A DNA stretch of 64,000 bases from Candidatus Obscuribacterales bacterium (GTDB taxonomy: Bacteria; Cyanobacteriota; Vampirovibrionia; Obscuribacterales; Obscuribacteraceae), in NCBI GenBank assembly GCA_021732025.1, contig JAKFVU010000080.1, positions 62,001-126,000 on the forward strand. Direction: 5' to 3'. The notes beneath the pieces are model-generated. The model was not told the DNA's origin and made no database searches. It saw only the letters and a list, made by a program, of their open reading frames with translations. Position numbers and translations under genes: made by a program. Of the stretch, positions 6,899 to 15,712 are shown piece after piece. Positions within the stretch are counted from its first letter, which is position 1. The number at the start of each line of letters is the position of its first letter.

Positions 6899-9222
6899 TG
6901 GGCACCAATTTCAGCCTTTGCTGCAGCCTTCACTTCGATGACAATCTGCTTCATCATAGGCTGATCACTCTGCGGGCTGTAATCACCAAGCGGGCACAAG
7001 ACATTACATTCAGGCATATAGCCTGAGGCACAGCCACGCGGAATGTTGTATTTCACAACCCTAAAACCATTCAGCGAGCGAGTTGAGCCGTCTTTGCCAA
7101 AGCTTGTGATATCAATCAAATCAAACTCATTGAGACCGCGTTCTGCCATGTCGTCTTTGTTCATTAGCAACAAGGTGCGCAGATTCTTCACACCGCGATA
7201 GCGATCGTTATCTGAATAAATAGTGGTGTTAAATTGATCGTGAGAGCGCATAGTGCCAAGCATTAAGCGGCCCGGAGGCAAATGAGTATCAGGCAGAGCT
7301 GCAGCCGAAAAATTGGCTTTACCAGTCGGTGTATTAAACACTAACTCACGAGCTGGCTGTTTAATACGGAAGCCCAGCGGCTCACGCACCCGTTTATTGA
7401 AATCATCAAAGCCAACAATTGCTTCGCTCATTTTGTCGCGAATCAAATCATAATTGCCGATATATTTTGTCCACGGCGTGTTTGTTTTCTCAAGCGTGGC
7501 CAGTGCCATACCGGCAATGATAGCCAACTCTGAACGTAGATGAGGTGAAGCTGGATCTTTCATCCCCTTCGACAAATGCACCATACTCATAGAATCTTCT
7601 ACTGTAATTTGCTGCGGCCCCTCAGCCTGCATGTCGATTTCGGTGCGACCAAGACAAGGCAAAATCAAAGCATCTCGCCCCACAACCAAATGACTGCGAT
7701 TGAGTTTAGTGCTAACTTGCACGGTCAAATCGCAATTGCGCAAAGCAGCAAATGTAAGGTTGGTATCAGGAGTGGCGATAGCAAAATTGCCGCCCATGCC
7801 GACAAACACTTTTACATCGCCGTCATGCATGGCGCGAATTGTACGCACTGTATCAAGGCCTTTCTCTCGTGGCGAAGTGATACCACAAGCAGCGTCCATC
7901 TTCGCCAGCCAAGCTTCAGGCGGTGAGTGGTGAATGCCACAGGTGCGGTTGCCCTGAACATTACTATGACCGCGAATAGGGCAGGGCCCGGCACCGAGCT
8001 TACCAATATTGCCCCGTAGCAAAAGCACATTGACTATTTCGCGAATGGTATCAACACCATACTCTTGCTGACTGATACCCAGACACCAGCTAAAGATGGC
8101 TTTATTAGCCTTTCTATAGATATCTGCCGCTTGGCAGATTTGCTCGCGGCTGAGGGCCGCTTGTTTCTCAATATCGGCCCAAGAGGTAGATTCACAAGCG
8201 CTCTTATACTGATCAAAACCAGCGGTGTATTGGTCGATGAAGGCACGGTCAATAACGGTGGGGTCGCTCGGAGCCAGCTCTAAGAGATATTTGCCAATGC
8301 CGCGCATAATGGCAAAATCACCTCCAATGCGTGGCTGCAAGTTAAGAGTGCTGGTTTTAGTGGCCTTAAAAGTGAGCATATCGAGAATTTCATGGGGAGT
8401 AATGGCAGTGGTAGCCGCTACTTCAATTAATGGATTGATGTGCACAATTTTCATATCGTGCTCTTTTACACCGTCAGCCAGAGCGCTCAACATGCGTGGC
8501 GCATTCGTTGCTGCATTTACACCGATAACAAAGATTGCTTCTGAATTTTGCCAGTCAACAATGTCTACTGTGCCTTTCCCCGTGCCCAGCGAAGCAGCCA
8601 TGGCTCGGCCGCTGGCTTCGTGACACATATTTGAGCAGTCGGGCAAATTATTGGTGCCTAGTTCGCGAGCAAAAAGCTGATAGAGGAAAGTGGCTTCATT
8701 AGAGAGTCTGCCAGAAGTATAAAAGCTGGCAGCATTAGGGCTAGGCAAGGCTTTGATATGCTTTGCAAAGAGGGCAAAAGCATCATCCCAACTAATGGGC
8801 TCATAGCGATCTGTGGCCCTGTTATATCTCATCGGCTCAGTCAGGCGACCTTCGTTTTCTAAGGCAAAATCGCTCCACTCGAGTAATTCGGCAACTGTGT
8901 GCTCTGCAAAAAACTTACGATCGGTGCGCTTGGCAGTCATCTCCCATGTAACGTGCTTAATGCCGTTCTCGCAAATATCCATGCGCAGACCTTTGCGATC
9001 ATCCGGCCAAGCACAGCCGGGACAGTCGAAGCCACCGTTCTCTTGGTTCATGGTGAAGATGGCGCGCACCCCCTCCACAACTTGCCTTTGTTGCAACAGA
9101 ATGTGGCCGACACTGAAGGCTGCGCCCCAAGCCGCGGCTGGATGAGTGTAATCGCGCTGTACAAACTTGGCCCTTTTGATTTGGCCTTTGACTACAGGTC
9201 TTACTTTCTCATCACTAGACAT
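6895..9222 (-). CDS. FdhF/YdeP-type molybdopterin oxidoreductase (formate dehydrogenase-like)
   Basis: 775 residues. The N-terminal NGGFDCPGCAWPD, the Mo-ligand region SNMCHEASGRAM (Cys200) and the C-terminal molybdopterin-binding part (MLGTMRSHDQFNTTIYSDND) identify the FdhF/YdeP family of single-subunit Mo/W-bis-MGD enzymes. The Mo ligand is Cys, not selenocysteine. Only Cys67, Cys70 and Cys84 are near the N-terminus, so whether an Fe-S cluster is bound is uncertain. No Tat signal: cytoplasmic. E. coli YdeP is linked to acid resistance; others act on formate. Together with FdhD and the divergent oxalate decarboxylase, formate oxidation is the best inference. Confidence 0.9.
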   Translation of the reverse strand: MSSDEKVRPVVKGQIKRAKFVQRDYTHPAAAWGAAFSVGHILLQQRQVVEGVRAIFTMNQENGGFDCPGCAWPDDRKGLRMDICENGIKHVTWEMTAKRTDRKFFAEHTVAELLEWSDFALENEGRLTEPMRYNRATDRYEPISWDDAFALFAKHIKALPSPNAASFYTSGRLSNEATFLYQLFARELGTNNLPDCSNMCHEASGRAMAASLGTGKGTVDIVDWQNSEAIFVIGVNAATNAPRMLSALADGVKEHDMKIVHINPLIEVAATTAITPHEILDMLTFKATKTSTLNLQPRIGGDFAIMRGIGKYLLELAPSDPTVIDRAFIDQYTAGFDQYKSACESTSWADIEKQAALSREQICQAADIYRKANKAIFSWCLGISQQEYGVDTIREIVNVLLLRGNIGKLGAGPCPIRGHSNVQGNRTCGIHHSPPEAWLAKMDAACGITSPREKGLDTVRTIRAMHDGDVKVFVGMGGNFAIATPDTNLTFAALRNCDLTVQVSTKLNRSHLVVGRDALILPCLGRTEIDMQAEGPQQITVEDSMSMVHLSKGMKDPASPHLRSELAIIAGMALATLEKTNTPWTKYIGNYDLIRDKMSEAIVGFDDFNKRVREPLGFRIKQPARELVFNTPTGKANFSAAALPDTHLPPGRLMLGTMRSHDQFNTTIYSDNDRYRGVKNLRTLLLMNKDDMAERGLNEFDLIDITSFGKDGSTRSLNGFRVVKYNIPRGCASGYMPECNVLCPLGDYSPQSDQPMMKQIVIEVKAAAKAEIGAQ

Positions 9223-9386
9223 TGCACCCTCGCATAGAGTTTCTAAGAGCTCTATTTATTACTTGCCACTTTTGCCGAATTTTACCAAGCCTATGAAGGA
9301 ATCTCACAATCGAAGATAGCAAGAAGCTAGCGCCCGGCCAGACGGGTAAAATTTTTGATGCACTAGACTAGCAAAAGGAAAACACG
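9223..9386. promoter_or_regulatory. Divergent intergenic region between molybdoenzyme operon and oxalate decarboxylase
   Basis: 164 bp separate two divergently oriented starts (9222 minus, 9387 plus). Promoters of both operons must lie here. The plus-side ribosome site is AAAGGAAAA (9374-9382). I see no convincing symmetric operator. Confidence 0.5.
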
Positions 9387-10574
9387 ATGAAGTGCTGGCA
9401 GACTCTCTTGGCTTTGACATTTAATCTACTTTTGCTAGTGCAGCCAGCTCTAGCTTCAAGCGATAATAAACCGAATAAAATTACGGCCTCTAGCAAAACG
9501 ATTGCCACTGTAGCCGACGCTATCGAAATGGCCAAAGAAGCCATGCCCGAAATAAAATATGAGCTAGAGAAACAGCCGATGACCTCTTACGAGGGAGGCT
9601 CGTCACACGAAGCCACGGCCTTGAATTTTCCAATATCTAAGGGTTTAGCGGGCGTTTCGATGTTTCTTAAACCAGGTGGCTTGAGAGAGTTACACTGGCA
9701 CGCTAATGCTGCTGAATGGTCATATGTAATTGCAGGTCACTGCCGCATCACTGTTATTGACCCCCAAGGCCGTTCTGAAGTGAAAGATTTCGGACCGGGA
9801 GATGTTTGGTACTTTCCCCGCGGTCATGGACATTCAATTCAGGGCATGGGTGATGAAGAGTGTCATTTCATACTCGTCTTCGATAGCGGCTATTTCTCAG
9901 AGTTTGCCACCTTCAGCATGAGCGATTGGTTGGCACAAACTCCGAAAGAAGTGCTTGCCAAACAATTCAATTTGCCTGCTGAAACTTTTAATAGCTTCCC
10001 TAAAAAAGAGGTCTACATCGCCCAAGGCCCAGTGCCCACGCCGATGCCTGCTGAGCCAGCTGCGGCCAGTGAAAACCCACCACCGCTAACACATAGATAT
10101 CGCCTCGGCGCCAAGGTGCCAGAGGTTGTGCCGGGTGGAACTTTCAACGTAGTTTCGCAAAAAGACTTTCCTATCTCTGCCACCATGTCTGGTGCCATTC
10201 TAAAATTAGCGCCGCTGGCCATTCGCGAAATGCATTGGCATCCAAACGCTGATGAATGGCAGTATTACATCAAAGGACGCGCCCGCATGACTGTATTCGG
10301 CAGCAAAGGCCGCAAAATCACTCGCGAATTTGGACCAGGAGATGTGGGCTATGTGCCCATGGGTTATGGCCACTACATTGAATCTGTAGGCAGCGAAGAA
10401 TGCGAAATTTTAGCTGTCTTCAACACTGGCGACTATCAAGAAATTTCGCTTTCTCAGTGGCTAGGCAGCAATCCAGCCTCTGTATTGCAAACCAATCTTG
10501 GAGTATCTAGTGAAGTGATCAATGCCCTGCGCAAAAAGCAAGGTCTATTCAGCACGCCCGCTAACTTCAAATAG
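9387..10574 (+). CDS. oxdC: Exported bicupin oxalate decarboxylase (OxdC-like)
   Basis: 395 residues with a signal peptide (residues 1-24, cleavage near ALA-SS). Two cupins each have a full Mn site: His103, His105, Glu110, His149, and His283, His285, Glu290, His329. The lid of the N-terminal site reads SEFAT at 171-175, where Bacillus OxdC has SENST. The proton-donor Glu is kept, which argues for decarboxylase (oxalate to formate and CO2) rather than oxidase chemistry, though Asn-Ser are replaced by Phe-Ala. Divergent from a formate dehydrogenase-like operon, which could use the formate. It is followed after 13 bp by an aldo/keto reductase. Confidence 0.92.
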   Translation: MKCWQTLLALTFNLLLLVQPALASSDNKPNKITASSKTIATVADAIEMAKEAMPEIKYELEKQPMTSYEGGSSHEATALNFPISKGLAGVSMFLKPGGLRELHWHANAAEWSYVIAGHCRITVIDPQGRSEVKDFGPGDVWYFPRGHGHSIQGMGDEECHFILVFDSGYFSEFATFSMSDWLAQTPKEVLAKQFNLPAETFNSFPKKEVYIAQGPVPTPMPAEPAAASENPPPLTHRYRLGAKVPEVVPGGTFNVVSQKDFPISATMSGAILKLAPLAIREMHWHPNADEWQYYIKGRARMTVFGSKGRKITREFGPGDVGYVPMGYGHYIESVGSEECEILAVFNTGDYQEISLSQWLGSNPASVLQTNLGVSSEVINALRKKQGLFSTPANFK

Positions 10575-10587
10575 GAAGACATAAGCA

Positions 10588-11424
10588 ATGCCTGTCACCA
10601 GCTATAACGGAATCACCATGCCGGCCATGATGTATGGCACTGCCTGGAAAAAAGATGCCACTACTAAGCTGGTAGAAGCGGCTGTTGATGCTGGTTTTCG
10701 CAGTATAGACACCGCCAACCAGCTCATTCACTACGATGAAGCACTGGTTGGTGAGGCCTTGCTGGCCTTGCAACAAAAGGACATCGACCGCCAAAGTTTA
10801 TTTCTACAAACGAAATTTACTTCAGTCAATGGCCAAGACTCGCGCACGCCATACGACGCTAAGGCCAACCTGACGACTCAAGTCAATCAGTCAATGGCTA
10901 GCTCACTCAAGCATTTGCACACAGACTATGTTGATTCTTATGTCTTGCATGGCCCTTACTCAAGGCAGGGCATAACGCCCCAAGACTTAGAAGTATGGGC
11001 AGCTATGGAAGAGCATTTCAACGAGGGGCGAGCGCGCATGCTCGGAGTGAGCAATGTTAGTGCCGATCAACTAGCTGCTTTGTGCTCAGTGGCCAACACC
11101 AAGCCTATGGTTGTGCAAAACCGCTGCTATGCCATGCGCGGATGGGATAGTGCAGTTCGAGAGATTTGCAAAAAAGAAGGCATTATCTATCAAGGCTTCT
11201 CTTTGCTCACAGCTAATCCACATGTGCTTGAAAATGGCTCAGTTCAGGCCATGGCACGCAGATTAAATACCGGCGTGGCGCAAATAGTCTTTAGTTTCGC
11301 CCTGCAAATTGGCATGCTGCCCTTAACTGGCACAACCAACAAACGACATATGGAAGAAGACCTCACAGCCGAAGGGCTGACCTTGACTGAAGCAGAGATG
11401 CATACCATTGAGAACATGGGTTAG
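10588..11424 (+). CDS. Aldo/keto reductase, short type
   Basis: 278 residues. Catalytic residues: Asp41 in SIDTANQLIHYDEA, Tyr49 a few residues further than usual (the variant with an inserted segment before the Tyr), Lys76 in LQTKF, His121 in VLHGPYS. The NADPH motif is represented by LPLTGTTNKRHMEEDL. It lies 13 bp behind the oxalate decarboxylase gene, so it is probably co-transcribed. Unlike the other reductase in the neighbourhood (5013-5984) it is of the 2,5-diketogluconate reductase-like branch. Substrate unknown. Confidence 0.92.
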   Translation: MPVTSYNGITMPAMMYGTAWKKDATTKLVEAAVDAGFRSIDTANQLIHYDEALVGEALLALQQKDIDRQSLFLQTKFTSVNGQDSRTPYDAKANLTTQVNQSMASSLKHLHTDYVDSYVLHGPYSRQGITPQDLEVWAAMEEHFNEGRARMLGVSNVSADQLAALCSVANTKPMVVQNRCYAMRGWDSAVREICKKEGIIYQGFSLLTANPHVLENGSVQAMARRLNTGVAQIVFSFALQIGMLPLTGTTNKRHMEEDLTAEGLTLTEAEMHTIENMG

Positions 11425-11475
11425 AGGCTTAAGCCTGCCGCAGCAACCCCCGAAAAGAATCGGCGTTGTCAAGCG

Positions 11476-11503
11476 AGCCTGTGCAGGTTTGGCCTGACAG
11501 GCT
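11476..11503. terminator. Hairpin after the oxalate decarboxylase operon
   Basis: AGCCTGT at 11476-11482 pairs with ACAGGCT at 11497-11503, and inside it CAGG pairs with CCTG around a TTTGG loop. Only a short T-run follows (TTTCT), so termination may be weak, but position between 11424 and the next start fits. Confidence 0.5.
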
Positions 11504-11585
11504 TTCTGGGCATAAAACTGAAAATTCTGCCTAATTTGCACTTGAGCAAGTCAGATTTTTGCCAAATCCGTATAGATAAATCGCG

Positions 11586-13340
11586 ATGCCAATCTTCGAC
11601 TCCCACAACTCAAGTTCAGATAAGAACGCCGGGCAACCGCGGCAGACTTATCTTGACGCGGCTGTGCACTCAGCAATTGATCCAATTGCTCGCGAAATTT
11701 TCTCGCCTCCTACAGCTAAGGTAGTGGAAGACGAGACGGCCCACTACACTAAGGCCTTTATAAAAACTGTCCCGCTGTTCATGAAAGGCAAACTGGCACT
11801 AGGTGGCCTCGCCCTTACTTATGTGGCCGACCAGGCAAAAATCGGAGACACCTGGCAAAATCAAGCCACTGACGCCACTCTCGGCTTGGGCAAGGCAGCA
11901 GCGCTCAAGGGCAGCTTTGCTTTGATGGAGAAAAGCGCTCTTTCTCCTGCGCGAACTGGCATTCAACTAGGTATTGTCTCGCGCACGGCAGAAGCCGGCC
12001 TAACAAGAGAAAACTACTTAGATAAAAATGGCAACCTCAATTTTAGCGGCGGCCTAGCCACCACATTTAAAACAGCTTTCAACCCTGGCAATTTGGCCGT
12101 TGACGCCCTCACTTTCGGCGCGGCAGATGTTGTCTGGGGGCGCATGTACAGCACCAGCAGAGGCGCCATTCGCTTTGACACAGTGATGAACAGAACGATT
12201 CAAGCAGGAGTGATGGGCACTGCAGCGGGTTCAGGCAATGAATTAGTACGCCAGTGGCAATCTGACGAAAAATTCAATCTCTCGCTAATTATGGGTCGCG
12301 GACTAGCCGATGGTTTAGTTGGCGGAACAGCAGGGCGCTTAGGCGGAATGCAGGCAGAGCGTTACAACCGCTTGCCTGTCAAAGACTCACCCACGGCGAT
12401 GAACGATGCAAGACAAACGCCATATCAGCTAGGAAAAATTGGAGACGGTCAACAAATAGGCCTAAGAGACGGTGTCTTCACAGCCTCGCAAGAGTTCAGC
12501 CACTTCATGACACCGACCTGGAAAGGCACAATTACAAGCGCCGAAGGCAAGACAACACCGGTTGTCTTCAGACCAGACACCAACACTGAAGCCTTTGCCC
12601 ATCGCCAACAATCAGAAATAGCGGGTTACGGACTCGGCACCAAGCTAGATTTCACAAACTCATTACCGGTATCAGTGGCTCGTTCCGTTGAAATTGGCGG
12701 CAAGACTTACAACGGCTATGTTCAAGAAATTACCGGTAAGAGCCTGCTTGAGACCGTCGATCCCCATGGTCCACGACAATTATTCAGGCCTCCTTCAAAA
12801 GAGGTATTAGCTGAATTCCGCCAGAACGAGCCTTTATTCAAAGCCTATCAAGAAGCCTGGACCCAAAGACAAATCATGGGCGAGTGGGACAACCACATTC
12901 TCAATTTCGTCTCTGAGAAAACGGCAACAGGAAGCACAGTCAAGAATATCGACTTGGGTGATGGTCTCAGACCTGCCGCCACTCCTGCTGACTTAATTCC
13001 TATGCCGGGGCTCCGTCGTGGTTACGAAAACCTCAATCAACATCTCTACAACGAAGCCACTAAAGTTCCATTGCCACCTGAAACAGTAGCCAAAGTTCGC
13101 CAATTTGTAGACACTTACAACACTCCCGCTGGCAAGGCCGAGCTACAGGGCTTGGGTCTTACTCCCCAACAGGTCGACGGAGTTATCGGCCGAGCTGAGT
13201 GGTTTGCCAAAAATGGAAGACTACCAAAGGGTGACGCTGAACCAACGCTGTACCGCTTCGCCTCCAACCTCTATCAGCAGTTAAGAGGTCGCAACAGCAT
13301 GGCCAGCCGTGTAGACTTACATAGCCTGGGCGATGAATAA
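11586..13340 (+). CDS. Large protein with PI3/4-kinase-like C-terminal half
   Basis: 584 residues. Residues 1-260 are Ala/Gly-rich and helical without a clear signal peptide; a similar style is seen in the protein at 51346. From about residue 310 the order of motifs recalls the PI3/PI4-kinase superfamily: an N-lobe strand TPVVFRP (Arg329 where Lys is usual), helix Glu344 in QQSEIAGYGL, hinge-like YNGYVQEI, then a catalytic-loop-like GEWDNHILN (Asp435, Asn440) and a metal-binding NIDLGDGL (Asp456). The Asp-x4-Asn plus ID pattern is what I rely on. Substrate could be protein, lipid or small molecule. This is inference from motif order; no family was recognised outright. Stand-alone gene. Confidence 0.55.
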   Translation: MPIFDSHNSSSDKNAGQPRQTYLDAAVHSAIDPIAREIFSPPTAKVVEDETAHYTKAFIKTVPLFMKGKLALGGLALTYVADQAKIGDTWQNQATDATLGLGKAAALKGSFALMEKSALSPARTGIQLGIVSRTAEAGLTRENYLDKNGNLNFSGGLATTFKTAFNPGNLAVDALTFGAADVVWGRMYSTSRGAIRFDTVMNRTIQAGVMGTAAGSGNELVRQWQSDEKFNLSLIMGRGLADGLVGGTAGRLGGMQAERYNRLPVKDSPTAMNDARQTPYQLGKIGDGQQIGLRDGVFTASQEFSHFMTPTWKGTITSAEGKTTPVVFRPDTNTEAFAHRQQSEIAGYGLGTKLDFTNSLPVSVARSVEIGGKTYNGYVQEITGKSLLETVDPHGPRQLFRPPSKEVLAEFRQNEPLFKAYQEAWTQRQIMGEWDNHILNFVSEKTATGSTVKNIDLGDGLRPAATPADLIPMPGLRRGYENLNQHLYNEATKVPLPPETVAKVRQFVDTYNTPAGKAELQGLGLTPQQVDGVIGRAEWFAKNGRLPKGDAEPTLYRFASNLYQQLRGRNSMASRVDLHSLGDE

Positions 13341-13407
13341 CCGCTTTACTTCAGGCCATTGACTACTTCTAGATTAATAGTGCCTCTGGGCATCTAGGCA
13401 GCAAAAT

Positions 13408-14109
13408 ATGACGGACAAGTTCACACCGACAGACCGCAACCGCGTCATGCGGATGCGCGACCAAGCGCATTACGACCGCACCACTATCTATGAAATATTA
13501 GACTGCGCCTTTCTCTGCCACATTGGTTTTGTCCACAAAGAACAGCCATTGGTCATGCCCACTATCTATGGTCGAGAAGGCGATACTATCTACATTCATG
13601 GCGCCGCTGCCAGCCGCATGATGAATAACCTCGCCCAAGGCCTTCCTATCTCACTTGCAGTGACCCTGCTCGACGGTTTGGTCTTGGCCCGCTCTTCCTT
13701 CAACCACTCAATCAACTACCGCTCAGTGATGATATTTGGTACGGCTATTCCTGTGGTAGAAAAAGCAGCCAAAGTGCACGCTCTCAAAGTGATTTCAGAT
13801 CAAATTATGAAACAGCGCTTTGAAGATACGAGAAAGCCAACTGGTGGTGAACTAGCTGCTACCTCAGTTCTAGCCGTTAAAATTGACGAAGCCTCGGCCA
13901 AAATTCGCAAGGGTCCGCCCGACGACGATGAAGGCGATCTTACTTTACCTTATTGGGCTGGAGTGGTGCCATTTACAATGGTGGCACATCCTGTTATCAA
14001 TGATCCCAGACTAGAAGCCAACAAGCAGCCACCCGCCTATGTAAATCAATACATAGATGATTTCGAAACTATGGTCACACCCACAGCCAAAAGCAGGAAG
14101 AAAAAATGA
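13408..14109 (+). CDS. Pyridoxamine 5'-phosphate oxidase-family flavoprotein (NimA-like)
   Basis: 233 residues. The fold is shown by the N-terminal DRTTIYEILDCAFLCHIGF, then PLVMPTIYGREGDTIYIHGA and ISLAVTLLDGLVLARS, typical of the FMN-binding split barrel. C-terminal half has LPYWAGVVPFTM, where substrate and cofactor residues of this branch lie. Members bind flavin and reduce small molecules, or are of unknown role. The stop codon overlaps the ATG of the next gene (ATGA at 14106), so these two enzymes are made together; a flavin-linked detoxification pair is a guess. Confidence 0.88.
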   Translation: MTDKFTPTDRNRVMRMRDQAHYDRTTIYEILDCAFLCHIGFVHKEQPLVMPTIYGREGDTIYIHGAAASRMMNNLAQGLPISLAVTLLDGLVLARSSFNHSINYRSVMIFGTAIPVVEKAAKVHALKVISDQIMKQRFEDTRKPTGGELAATSVLAVKIDEASAKIRKGPPDDDEGDLTLPYWAGVVPFTMVAHPVINDPRLEANKQPPAYVNQYIDDFETMVTPTAKSRKKK

Positions 14110-14924
14110 GCCTTGCAGGAAAAGTTATCTTCATCACCGGCGCCTCAAGAGGCATAGGCCTTGCCATAGCACTGAGGGCAGCTCGTGACGGCGCTTGCAT
14201 TGCCATTGCGGCCAAGACCGTGGTCAAGCACCCTAAACTTCCTGGCACCATTCACTCTGCCGCCCTCGAGATAGAAGCAGCCGGTGGAAAAGCTCTAGCA
14301 ATTCAGTGCGACGTGCGCGAAGAAGAGCAAGTGAAAGCAGCTATAGCACAAACTGTTGAGCACTTTGGTGCCCTCGACATTCTTGTCAATAATGCTAGCG
14401 CCATCAACCTCACCGGCACCCTCGAAACTGAAATGAAGCGCTTTGATTTGATGAATCAAGTCAACGCCAGAGGCACTTTTCTCTGCTCGAAGATAGCTAT
14501 TCCTCATCTAGCAAAAGCCAGTAACGGCCATATTCTCAATTTATCGCCACCACTAAATATGGACAACCGTTGGTTTGCACCACATGTGGCCTACACCATG
14601 GCAAAATATGGCATGAGCATGTGCACTCTTGGAATGGCCCCAGAATTAAAAGGCCAAGGTATAGCCGTCAATTCACTTTGGCCAGAGACCGCTATAGCCA
14701 CTGCTGCAGTGAAAAATTTACTGGGCGGAGAGGAAGCTCTTAAATGCTCGCGCACACCAGATATAGTGGCAGACGCTGCTCATTGGATATTCTCTCAACC
14801 AGCCGAGCAATGCACAGGCAATTTCTTTATTGACAGCGAAGTCTTGACCAAGGCCGGGGTGAGCGACTTAGAGCAGTACGCAGTTAGCCCAGGCAGCAAA
14901 CTGATGAAAGATTTCTTCTTATAG
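14106..14924 (+). CDS. Short-chain dehydrogenase/reductase (HSDL2-like)
   Basis: 272 residues, classical SDR length. Cofactor motif TGASRGIG at residues 11-18, NNAS near residue 97, and the catalytic Tyr and Lys in YTMAKYG. The segment KTVVKHPKLPGTIHSA after the second strand is typical of the HSDL2/hydroxysteroid dehydrogenase-like branch, whose members are usually NADP-dependent; the natural substrate is unknown. Coupled by a 4-bp overlap to the preceding PNPOx-family gene. Confidence 0.93.
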   Translation: MSLAGKVIFITGASRGIGLAIALRAARDGACIAIAAKTVVKHPKLPGTIHSAALEIEAAGGKALAIQCDVREEEQVKAAIAQTVEHFGALDILVNNASAINLTGTLETEMKRFDLMNQVNARGTFLCSKIAIPHLAKASNGHILNLSPPLNMDNRWFAPHVAYTMAKYGMSMCTLGMAPELKGQGIAVNSLWPETAIATAAVKNLLGGEEALKCSRTPDIVADAAHWIFSQPAEQCTGNFFIDSEVLTKAGVSDLEQYAVSPGSKLMKDFFL

Positions 14925-14939
14925 ACTATCGCTTGATTT

Positions 14940-15596
14940 TTATAGCAGCCTGATAATTGCTTCGATTTGGCGACGATGAATACGTTGGTGTATTGCTGCC
15001 AGGCAAATCCATTTGTGCACTGTCAAAGGGCCAAACCATGGATGATTAAATGTAGCTGTGGCCCACTGGTCGCCGCGCATTGATCGAATAGTTTTGAGAA
15101 AATCATCGCTGAAAATTTTGTATTGATCAAGGCAGTCGCTGCCAGCCAAATCACCTGGCGGTTTTACGGCTGCGATGTCGGCAACACCTGGCGGTGTTTC
15201 ACCACGAACAAGATGCTGAGCCACTATTTTGATACTACCACCAACAATTATCAAATGTTCCAGTACCATTGCCGCAGACCAGAAGCGCGAGCTATCCTCA
15301 ATGGCAGGCAAGCGTGGCACCAATATGCGCTTATCGCGCAGCGGTGCGGGAATAAGGGCAACCTCGCGCAAGAGAAGCTTTGATTCTTTTTCGAAAATTC
15401 TGATGGCGCTGTCAAAGGTTGTAATTTTGCAGAGCATCGGAAAGATTATTGTCTTTTGCAACAACATTTCAAAGAACGGCAGACCGGCCCCGGGCGCATC
15501 TAGTTTCGGTATCGGGCTGGGCAGCGGGCTCGATGCTTCAATAGGCTCGCCTTCAGGCACTAGAACAATGAACCTCGAAAATAGACGCACAGGCAA
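14940..15596 (-). CDS. DinB-like four-helix protein (DUF1569-type)
   Basis: 218 residues from TTG 15596. The pattern SSRFWSAAMVLEHLIIVGG in the middle and NHPWFGPLTVHKWICLAAIHQ with HRRQIEAI at the end matches the DinB/DUF1569 metal-binding four-helix family, with His residues as likely ligands. The start is uncertain: the reading frame stays open for another 120 bases upstream (to 15716) with coding-like sequence such as YKVAWFNNVV, but has no ATG, GTG or TTG there. A non-standard ATT/CTG start or an upstream frameshift is possible. Convergent with the SDR gene. Confidence 0.7.
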   Translation of the reverse strand: MPVRLFSRFIVLVPEGEPIEASSPLPSPIPKLDAPGAGLPFFEMLLQKTIIFPMLCKITTFDSAIRIFEKESKLLLREVALIPAPLRDKRILVPRLPAIEDSSRFWSAAMVLEHLIIVGGSIKIVAQHLVRGETPPGVADIAAVKPPGDLAGSDCLDQYKIFSDDFLKTIRSMRGDQWATATFNHPWFGPLTVHKWICLAAIHQRIHRRQIEAIIRLL

Positions 15597-15712
15597 CAGA
15601 TGCCATTGTACATCAGGGTCGACTACGTTATTGAACCAAGCAACTTTATAAAGTATCGCTTGAGAGCGAACTGGAGTTAAAATAGTAGAATCAATTTCAC
15701 AACAAATACAAG

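Noticed and set aside
8225..9237. Several plus-strand frames of 110-132 codons opposite the molybdoenzyme gene
   Set aside because: They overlap a well-supported gene entirely and have no ribosome sites or family features.
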